Shown here: positions 8,757 through 15,318 of the stretch, in pieces
Layout of the letters: every line of letters begins with the position of its first letter
Position numbering within the stretch: the stretch's first letter is position 1
Source of the DNA: Nostoc sp. FACHB-280
GTDB lineage: Bacteria; Cyanobacteriota; Cyanobacteriia; Cyanobacteriales; Nostocaceae
Assembly (NCBI RefSeq): GCF_014697615.1
Contig: NZ_JACJSD010000002.1
Location: 62,001 to 126,000 of the forward strand
Direction of reading: 5' to 3'
Length of the DNA: 64,000 nucleotides
Position numbers and translations under genes: made by a program
The notes under the pieces: generated by a model
What the model saw: only the letters and a program-made list of their open reading frames with translations
What the model was told of the DNA's origin: nothing
Databases searched by the model: none

Positions 8757-8886
8757 GATCCCCCTAAATCCACGCCACTTGCTACAACGGAGGAAACCTC
8801 CGCAACGCAGTGGCTCCCCTTAAAAAGGGGGACTTTGATATATGTTTTCCGGTTCCCCCCTTTTGAAGGGGATGCTCAAGGGGATC
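8757..8886. repeat. Palindromic GATCCCCC element, copy 3, with a nested hairpin insert
   Basis: The outer ends GATCCCCCTAAATCC and AAGGGGATC are those of the elements at 1985 and 5060. A second palindrome interrupts the left arm: GCCACT (8774-8779) with AGTGGC (8809-8814), enclosing CGGAGG/CCTCCG. It lies between precursor genes 3 and 2. Confidence 0.7.
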
Positions 8887-8934
8887 TGATTCTATGCAGC
8901 TTTATAAAAAATTGGTATAACTACAAAGCTATTA

Positions 8935-9177
8935 CTAGTAACCGCCGTGGCTGAAAGATTTAGCTATGCCATAGATATGTTGGATAGCATAGACACCAAC
9001 AAATCCTTCAATCAATTTATTGAATCCGTAGAAGTCGCTAACATAACTATTGGAGTTACTATCAGCACCATGCGTAGCGATCGCATCAACTTCGCTTAGT
9101 TCATTGAGAAAGCTTTCAGAATCTTGGAACAATTGAGAACCAGCAGCATTTAATTCTGAAAGAGTGATATTTGCCAT
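8935..9177 (-). CDS. Candidate RiPP precursor peptide 3
   Basis: 80 residues; ATG with GAGGAT upstream. The leader MANITLSELNAAGSQLFQDS is followed by FLNELSEVDAIATHGA, whose GA is the probable cleavage site. The core starts DSNSNSYVSDF and ends AKSFSHGGY. It is nearly identical to precursor 4 but stops five residues earlier (no GVSAY tail). No Cys is present. It belongs to a tandem array with a period near 375-390 bp. Confidence 0.87.
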   Translation of the reverse strand: MANITLSELNAAGSQLFQDSESFLNELSEVDAIATHGADSNSNSYVSDFYGFNKLIEGFVGVYAIQHIYGIAKSFSHGGY

Positions 9178-9229
9178 GAATTTATCCTCAAAAGCTTGCT
9201 GACATTTGATAATTTGTGCCGGGATTTAA

Positions 9230-9264
9230 GCTATCTTTCGCTTAACTATAATGCGAAAAATAGC
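9230..9264 (-). promoter_or_regulatory. Stem-loop between precursor genes 4 and 3
   Basis: GCTATCTTTCGC pairs with GCGAAAAATAGC (one mismatch) around the loop TTAACTATAAT. It is the duplicate of the perfect stem at 9620-9654 and a possible attenuator or processing site. Confidence 0.5.
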
Positions 9265-9309
9265 TTAGTAAATTACAGAAAGATAACTTAGTAGTAAACT
9301 ACAAAGCTA

Positions 9310-9567
9310 TTAATAAGCGGAAACACCATAGCCGCCGTGGCTGAAGGACTTAGCTATGCCATAGACATGTTGGATAGCATAAACATCAACAAAGCCTTCA
9401 ATCAATTTATTGAATCCGTAGAAGTCGCTAATATAACTATTGGAGTTACTATCAGCACCATACGTAGCGATCGCATCAACTTCGCTCAGTTCATTAAGAA
9501 AGCTTTCAGAATCTTGGAACAATTGAGAACCAGCAGCATTTAATTCTGAAAGAGTGATATTTGCCAT
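9310..9567 (-). CDS. Candidate RiPP precursor peptide 4
   Basis: 85 residues; ATG with GAGGAT upstream. The leader is the same as precursor 3 (MANITLSELNAAGSQLFQDS, then ELSEVDAIATYGA). The core begins DSNSNSYISDF, continues YGFNKLIEGFVDVYAIQHVY and ends HGGYGVSAY. The core has seven Ser, several Tyr and Gly, no Thr and no Cys. If the kinase/lyase pair acts on it, dehydroalanine would be the expected product. Confidence 0.87.
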   Translation of the reverse strand: MANITLSELNAAGSQLFQDSESFLNELSEVDAIATYGADSNSNSYISDFYGFNKLIEGFVDVYAIQHVYGIAKSFSHGGYGVSAY

Positions 9568-9619
9568 GAATTTATCCTCAAAAGCTTGCTGACATTTGAT
9601 AATTTGTGCCGGGATTTCA

Positions 9620-9654
9620 GCTATCTTTCGCTTAACTATAATGCGAAAGATAGC
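9620..9654 (-). promoter_or_regulatory. Stem-loop between precursor genes 5 and 4
   Basis: A perfect 12-bp stem, GCTATCTTTCGC with GCGAAAGATAGC, encloses the loop TTAACTATAAT. The transcribed strand has no U run after it, so a full terminator is unlikely. Confidence 0.55.
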
Positions 9655-9699
9655 TTAGTAAATTACAGAAAGATAACTTAGTAGTAAACTACAAAGCTA

Positions 9700-9951
9700 T
9701 TAATAAGCGGAAACACCGTAGCCGCCGTGGCTGAAGGACTTAGCTATGCCATAGACATGTTGGATAGCATAAACATCAACAAATCCTTCAATCAACTTAT
9801 TTAATCCAAAACCGTCGTAACCATAGCCATAGCCATAGCCAGAACCACCAGCGATCGCATCAACATCGCTCAGGTCATTCAAAAAGCTTTCGGAATCTTG
9901 AAACAGTTGAGAACCAGCAGCATTTAATTCCGAAAGAGTGATATTAGCCAT
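9700..9951 (-). CDS. Candidate RiPP precursor peptide 5
   Basis: 83 residues; ATG with AGGAG upstream. The leader is MANITLSELNAAGSQLFQDS, then DLSDVDAIAGG, the clearest double-Gly site of the set. The core begins with a GY-repeat (SGYGYGYGYDGFG) in place of the Asn/Ser stretch of precursors 3 and 4, then returns to LNKLIEGFVDVYAIQHVY and ends HGGYGVSAY. No Cys. It is the first gene of the run, so the promoter should lie in 9952-10390. Confidence 0.87.
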   Translation of the reverse strand: MANITLSELNAAGSQLFQDSESFLNDLSDVDAIAGGSGYGYGYGYDGFGLNKLIEGFVDVYAIQHVYGIAKSFSHGGYGVSAY

Positions 9952-10392
9952 GATTTACTCCTAATACAGTTGCTTGTCATCAAGTAGTTTTTGCAGGCAA
10001 TTAAGCTTTGTTTTGCTTAACTGTTACTGCAATTTTTATTTATGCCAACTGTAAAAGTCAACGCTAAAAATGCCCTTTAAAAGACATAAATAAATGTCTT
10101 GCGTCCATTTGAAAAATTAGTGAGATATATTGACTATTTTGAAATATAAATAATTGGAAAAATACCTCAGAAGCCAGTAGGGTGTTTTAGAAATCAGAAA
10201 AGTAGGTTGGCTGGAGCGATAGCGTAACCCAACAAAGTATGCTCAGATGCTGGGTTTAGTTCTTCAAACCAACATACGCCAGAATTAGTTTTTAGTCTTA
10301 ACTGAAGCGTATTGGCTGATAACACATCCTAATTACATTTCAGAAATAAAATATTAGTCCTATATTAGTCATATATTCGTAAAATATTTATC
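9952..10392. other. Non-coding region upstream of the precursor run
   Basis: AT-rich, with no ORF. It should hold the - strand promoter for precursors 5 to 1; no sharp -10/-35 pair could be fixed by eye. A small TTAAGC/GCTTAA hairpin is at 10001-10020, and a repeat often seen in Nostoc spacers (GTAGGTTGG, GCGTAACCCAACA) at 10202-10230. Confidence 0.5.
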
Positions 10393-10430
10393 CAAAAAAA
10401 ATCCCCAACTTATTAAATAAGTTGAGGATA
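10393..10430 (-). terminator. Rho-independent terminator after precursor 6
   Basis: On the - strand ATCCTCAACTTATT pairs with AATAAGTTGGGGAT (one G-U) and is followed by TTTTTTT. It lies about 85 bp past the end of the 10514-10798 gene, so that peptide is probably its own transcription unit and not co-transcribed with precursors 5 to 1. Confidence 0.75.
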
Positions 10431-10513
10431 TACAACAGTATAGTTTTAGAGTAGAGATGTTACATATCTCTACATGATTTTGGATGTTCAGCTTGTGCCT
10501 CATTTACCCAAAA

Positions 10514-10798
10514 TCAATAATCATTGTAGTAACCTCCATACCGTGACCTTTGACCATAGCGGTTGTTAGGTTGTTGTTGCTGTTGTTGCAAGCCAGCAAT
10601 TGTTTGTTCTATTTCTGCTGACACATCCCGCAGAATATTATTGATATTTTGCTGCGTTTTTATGAGGTCGTTTGTGTCAATTGTAATGAAACTTGAGCTT
10701 GCGCCTGCTTCCACCTTTGTGGCTTCTCCAGCAGTTAGTTCAGTAATATATTGTTCGTCACTACTGGGATAAAGGTCTGAGATAGTTATCCTTGCCAT
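10514..10798 (-). CDS. Candidate RiPP precursor peptide 6 (Gln-rich, separate unit)
   Basis: 94 residues; ATG with a strong GGAGG upstream. The N-terminus MARITISDLYPSSDEQYITE matches the leader pattern of the other peptides and is followed by a VEAGA site. The rest is different: an amphipathic helix-like stretch, a run of five Gln after GLQ, and an Arg/Tyr/Gly tail (RYGGYYNDY). No Cys. It could be a substrate of the same exporter or modifying enzymes, or an unrelated leader peptide. Confidence 0.75.
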   Translation of the reverse strand: MARITISDLYPSSDEQYITELTAGEATKVEAGASSSFITIDTNDLIKTQQNINNILRDVSAEIEQTIAGLQQQQQQPNNRYGQRSRYGGYYNDY

Positions 10799-11148
10799 TT
10801 ATTTACCTCCACAAATCTGGTGATATTAATTAACGCTGCACAACATCTAAAATGTCTCTCTTATATTCTGTATACACATTAAAAAAAATCAAGATTTTTT
10901 AGCTGATTTTTTAGACACAATTCAAGTAGTTTCGTCTATAAAAGCGTAAGATTAATTGTGGTTTAAGTTATTAAGTCTCAGCAGTTATGTTTGGTATGTG
11001 AATGAAGGAGATAAGGGAGAGAAAGGAGACAAGGGGGACAAGGTAGACACATATCTTGCACCTAGCCCCAACGAATGGAATTCGCGGCTATAAAAACGAA
11101 GTCCGCCTTCGCGGACTGAAGTAAAATCAAGGTCTTGAATTTTAAAAA
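10799..11148. other. Gap between peptide 6 and the CRISPR array
   Basis: It holds the promoter side of peptide 6, a GGAGACAAGGGGGACAAGG repeat (about 11010-11043) of the kind also found at 14611, 21045, 26250, 35255 and 42730, and a small hairpin AGTCCGC/GCGGACT (11100-11117) just outside the trailer end of the array. No gene is seen. Confidence 0.55.
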
Positions 11149-13404
11149 GTTTTAATCCCTAATAGGGATTAGTTGAAATTGCAATTTGGATGAAGCGCGA
11201 TCGCAAGAGTTATTGCAGTCGTTTCAATCCCTAATAGGGATTAGTTGAAATTGCAATCGAGATATTCTCAGAATTTGTAAAGACGCTTGGACATTGTTTC
11301 AATCCCTAATAGGGATTAGTTGAAATTGCAATTTCTGGGTGAACGGTAAGTTCTCAGTAGCAGAGGCTGTTTCAATCCCTAATAGGGATTAGTTGAAATT
11401 GCAATAATTTCAGCAATAAATGACTCAATCACCTCGCGCCAGTTTCAATCCCTAATAGGGATTAGTTGAAATTGCAATCAAGTTCTCTGCCACCTTCCAC
11501 AGAATGAAGCATGACGTTTCAATCCCTAATAGGGATTAGTTGAAATTGCAATTTTTTTGTATTCTTTCTTTTGGTTTATCTATTTTTGAACCGTTTCAAT
11601 CCCTAATAGGGATTAGTTGAAATTGCAATTGCTTAGGCGAAGTTCCACCCGAACTAGTGCAGGAAACTAAACAGTTTCAATCCCTAATAGGGATTAGTTG
11701 AAATTGCAATACCCAAGTAAGCCAAACTCAAGACCACTGCATAAAGAATGTGTTCGTTTCAATCCCTAATAGGGATTAGTTGAAATTGCAATTTGGTATG
11801 ATTCTAGGTTTATCATGCGTAAAATAGAGAGTTTCAATCCCTAATAGGGATTAGTTGAAATTGCAATCTTTAGAGTCTGGAGAGTTGCACCCGTTAATTG
11901 TCCGCGTTTCAATCCCTAATAGGGATTAGTTGAAATTGCAATAATCTCTCCAATGTTCGCACGATGTTTGTATTGAGTTTCAATCCCTAATAGGGATTAG
12001 TTGAAATTGCAATTGGGGTAATTTCAAGCAATGCCCAGACTGTAATGCGATCGCTGTTTCAATCCCTAATAGGGATTAGTTGAAATTGCAATGCTTTTCG
12101 TTCTTCCGCAAGTATTACTTTAGTAAGTAATTGTTTCAATCCCTAATAGGGATTAGTTGAAATTGCAATTGCTTGCTCAAGCGGGAGCGCCAGTTTACCC
12201 TCAGTAAGTAATTGTTTCAATCCCTAATAGGGATTAGTTGAAATTGCAATTTGTACCAACCATAAAGCATGGCGATGTGAAGCGGTTTCAATCCCTAATA
12301 GGGATTAGTTGAAATTGCAATCTGATACCAACAGAATATGAATTATCAGCCAATCCGTTTCAATCCCTAATAGGGATTAGTTGAAATTGCAATGAGATAC
12401 TTTCATAATTTTCAGCACCAATCAGCCCTTTGTTTCAATCCCTAATAGGGATTAGTTGAAATTGCAATTTTTTGGCTTTGTTGCTCTTGTTCTCGGTTGC
12501 ATTGCCGTTTCAATCCCTAATAGGGATTAGTTGAAATTGCAATTCCGATAAAAGCGACTGCGGCACGTTCAATTGTGTTTCAATCCCTAATAGGGATTAG
12601 TTGAAATTGCAATGTTATTGAAAATGTGCGCGGACTTCTAAGCCACGTTTCAATCCCTAATAGGGATTAGTTGAAATTGCAATTATTCCTCACCATAAAA
12701 GTGAGCCAATTTGTTATGTTTCAATCCCTAATAGGGATTAGTTGAAATTGCAATTGACTGCTTTAACAAGTTCAGTTGTTGAATTATTAGTTTCAATCCC
12801 TAATAGGGATTAGTTGAAATTGCAATCAGCCTTATCTTCTACAATTTTCCTGCCTTGTCTGTTTCAATCCCTAATAGGGATTAGTTGAAATTGCAATAGC
12901 AATAGAACAGTTCGTACTTAGCTTAAACCCAATATTTCAGTTTCAATCCCTAATAGGGATTAGTTGAAATTGCAATCAAATACCTAACTTGAAAGTATTT
13001 CGGGTGATGTTGTTTCAATCCCTAATAGGGATTAGTTGAAATTGCAATTACAAGGCGCAACAATGGCAGCAAGAAATTCAAAGTTTCAATCCCTAATAGG
13101 GATTAGTTGAAATTGCAATGGAGTCGGAAATCCTTGGAGTGTAAATACAGCAGTTTCAATCCCTAATAGGGATTAGTTGAAATTGCAATAATTGTGAAGA
13201 TAGGGCATAAATTACGTTTCTTGCTGTTTCAATCCCTAATAGGGATTAGTTGAAATTGCAATCTAGAAGAGTTAGCTGGTTTTTATGAAGATGAAGAGTT
13301 TCAATCCCTAATAGGGATTAGTTGAAATTGCAATTTGTTTAGCTTTTACAACACCGTTTTTAATGATGTTTCAATCCCTAATAGGGATTAGTTGAAATTG
13401 CAAT
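11149..13404 (-). CRISPR. CRISPR array, 31 repeats of 37 bp and 30 spacers
   Basis: The + strand repeat begins GTTTCAATCCCTAATAGG and ends GTTGAAATTGCAAT. Repeat starts read by hand include 11149, 11221, 11296, 11369, 11442 and, at the far end, 13298 and 13368. Spacers are 33-45 bp. Read on the - strand the repeat ends ATTGAAAC, the usual 5' handle of type I/III crRNAs, so transcription is probably leftward. The only altered repeat is the leftmost (C to T within the handle), as expected for the trailer end. Repeats are otherwise identical. No cas gene lies in the window, so the subtype cannot be set; variable spacer length would fit III or I-D. Confidence 0.98.
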
Positions 13405-13650
13405 GGCTGGAGCCAGAAAGCGTTGTCCTATAAAGTTTTCAAGGTTCAGTTTCGCGGATGGAAAAATTCTAACACAGCATAATGCAAATTGATTTACACA
13501 AAAATGCTGGAATCTATACACAGCAAGGTGCGCGGATGATTTTAATTTATTTTGCTGGCAAAAGCTTGTGCTGAAAGGAATACAGCCATTTTTCCAAACC
13601 ACTATTTTTGAACACCTACCCATCCGCGCGATCGCCAAAACTGCCAAAAT
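13405..13650 (-). promoter_or_regulatory. Probable CRISPR leader
   Basis: About 250 bp of non-coding DNA directly outside the repeat end expected to be leader-proximal. It contains CGCGGATG at 13453-13460, GCGCGGATG at 13530-13538 and the inverted CATCCGCGC at 13621-13629; such repeated short motifs could be promoter or integration-anchor sites. A dihydroorotase-like gene ends at 13655. The leader role is inferred from repeat polarity and degeneracy. Confidence 0.65.
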
Positions 13651-13654
13651 TAAT

Positions 13655-15067
13655 TTAACACCAAATTTGCAACACCCGACCTTGTAATTCTTTCCCCATC
13701 CAAGGTGTATTACTCGAAAGTGTATGTAAATTTTTCCTTTCCACTTTCCACGTTTGCGAAGGGTCAAACAAAGTTAACTCAGCTTTTTGATTAGCCGTTA
13801 ATGTGTTTAATTCCTGTCCTAAACATTTTGCGGGATTACTACTTAAAGCTTGCCATAATTCTAAGGCTGTAAATTCTCCCGTGACCACCAAATTTTGCCA
13901 CAACAAGGGTAAGGCTAATTCTAAACCAACTGCTCCTGCTGGGGCTTCGGCAAAAGCTTGGACTTTTTCTTCATAAGTATAAGCTGCGTGGTCGATCGCG
14001 ATCGCATCAATTACCCCTGTGCGAACTCCCTCACGCAAAGCGTTTAAATCACTAGGATTTCCCAAAGGCGGATCTAAATGCAAACTGGTGTCGTAACTTT
14101 TAACATCTCGGCTTTGCTCGATGTTAACCCTGAGCGAAGCTGAAGGGTTAATAGATGTGGTATCCAATAACAAGTGCATCCAAGTAGTGCTGGCGGTGAT
14201 GGGTAAACCAGCAGCCTTAGCAGCCGCAATTAATTCCACACTCCGCGCTGTGGAGACACGCATAATATGAACTTGCAAATTACCAGTCGCCGCCACTAAT
14301 TCTAACAAAGAGGCGATCGCAGTTGTTTCGGCACTGGCGGGAACTGGTGGTAAACCAAAACGCAACGCATCTACCCCTTCACGCATCACACCATTCGAGG
14401 TAAGGTGGCGATCGCAAGGCCAAAAAGCCACAGGTTTACCCAACGGCTGTACATATTCCAGCACTCGCCGCACCAACCCCAAATTATCCAACGGATGACT
14501 ATCAGTAAAACCCACCACTCCCGCAGCCGCTAAATCAGCCAACTCCGTCATCTGCTTTCCCGCCACATCTAAAGTAACTGCACCCCAGATGTTGAGTAAC
14601 GGTGTGGGGGTTTGGGGAGACAAGGGAGAGGGGGTAGACAAGGGAGAGAGGGCAGACGAGGGAGAAGAAACATAATTTCTTCCTTGTCCCCCTTGTCCAC
14701 CTTGTCCCCCTCTTCCCCCTTCCCCTCTCATCTTCTGCAACTGCACCACCAGCGCCGGATGATCAATAGCTGGAGATGTATCAGGTAAAATGCCAATTCT
14801 GGTAAAACCACCAGCCGCAGCAGCTTGCAACAAAGACGATAAAGTTTCTCTCTCTTCAAACCCTGGTTCGCCAGAGTGACTATATAAATCTACTAACCCT
14901 GTTCCTAAAACTAATCCCCGACAGTCTCTAACTAGAGTATCAGTACCAATTTCCGAAATTTGTGCAGCTATAGCTTGAATGCGACCATCAGCTATCAGGA
15001 CATCGGCTATTTGGTCAGTGCCAGAAACCGGATCAATTACTCGTACTTGTTGTAAAAGTTCAGTCAT
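13655..15067 (-). CDS. Dihydroorotase-like amidohydrolase, possibly non-catalytic
   Basis: About 470 residues; the ATG at 15067 gives MTELLQQVRVIDP, and another ATG at 15076 is possible. The amidohydrolase fold is recognisable (GLVLGTGLVDLYSHSGEPG, GFTDSHPLDN, MRVSTARSVELI, IDAIAIDHAAYTYEEK). In active class I dihydroorotases the first motif is HxH and later ones are TPHH and DHAPH; here they read YSH, WMH and DHAAY, so several metal ligands are missing. It may be a structural PyrC-prime-like partner of aspartate transcarbamoylase or a different amidohydrolase. Residues about 118-160 are a Gly/Gln- then Ser/Pro-rich insert (GGQGGQGGQG) derived from an intergenic repeat. Confidence 0.78.
   Translation of the reverse strand: MTELLQQVRVIDPVSGTDQIADVLIADGRIQAIAAQISEIGTDTLVRDCRGLVLGTGLVDLYSHSGEPGFEERETLSSLLQAAAAGGFTRIGILPDTSPAIDHPALVVQLQKMRGEGGRGGQGGQGGQGRNYVSSPSSALSPLSTPSPLSPQTPTPLLNIWGAVTLDVAGKQMTELADLAAAGVVGFTDSHPLDNLGLVRRVLEYVQPLGKPVAFWPCDRHLTSNGVMREGVDALRFGLPPVPASAETTAIASLLELVAATGNLQVHIMRVSTARSVELIAAAKAAGLPITASTTWMHLLLDTTSINPSASLRVNIEQSRDVKSYDTSLHLDPPLGNPSDLNALREGVRTGVIDAIAIDHAAYTYEEKVQAFAEAPAGAVGLELALPLLWQNLVVTGEFTALELWQALSSNPAKCLGQELNTLTANQKAELTLFDPSQTWKVERKNLHTLSSNTPWMGKELQGRVLQIWC
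14611..14728. repeat. GGGGACAAG-type repeat lying in frame inside the dihydroorotase-like gene
   Basis: GGGGAGACAAGGGAGAGG-type units are followed by the inverted CCTTGTCCCCCTTGTCC units. The same repeat is intergenic elsewhere (35255-35360, 42730-42765, 26250-26272). Here it is read through as about 40 low-complexity residues. Confidence 0.8.
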
Positions 15068-15112
15068 AAAAATCATATGTTAGGAGTGACAAGTCAGGAG
15101 TTAAGAGTTAAC

Positions 15113-15240
15113 GCCGTGTGCAGCTTTCCCTTGAACCTAACCCCAACCCCTTCCCTCGTAGGGAAGGGGAGCAAGAATCAAAGCCTCTCTCCTACAAGAA
15201 GAGAGGTTTGGAGAGGGGTTGGAAAATAAGTTGCACATCA
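15113..15240. repeat. Long interspersed repeat (CCCCTTCCCT / GGAGAGGGG), copy 1
   Basis: It runs from the GTGTGCAGCTTTCCCTTG side through AACCCCTTCCCTCGTAGGG, CAAAGCCTCTCTCC and GGTTTGGAGAGGGGTT to TTGCACATCATGTGAG. A second copy at 53537-53662 has the same order of blocks. Both are intergenic and contain two small hairpins. Confidence 0.75.
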
Positions 15241-15318
15241 TGTGAGTTATGAGTATTTAGGTTTAACTATTCACACCTAATTTATTACCTCATTTCTGAC
15301 TCTTCACTCCTCCCTGTT

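Larger units (their letters stand above)
8935..9951. repeat. Tandem duplication of precursor gene plus spacer
   Basis: Precursor genes 3, 4 and 5 start 375-390 bp apart. The two spacers 9178-9309 and 9568-9699 are almost identical, including the ribosome-binding site, the stem-loop and the TTAGTAGTAAACTAC segment. This is recent tandem amplification of a gene-plus-spacer unit, with core changes concentrated just after the GG/GA site. Confidence 0.85.

Noticed and set aside
8294..9543. + strand ORFs antisense to the precursor genes (8294-8485, 9337-9543)
   Set aside because: They are shadows of the real genes, which have ribosome-binding sites and conserved leaders on the - strand.
10563..10772. 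+ strand ORF with a run of six Cys
   Set aside because: It is antisense to the Gln run of peptide 6; the Cys codons are just the complement of CAA/CAG codons.
13378..13767. 129-codon - strand ORF
   Set aside because: It spans the last CRISPR repeat, the leader and the 3' end of the dihydroorotase-like gene in another frame.
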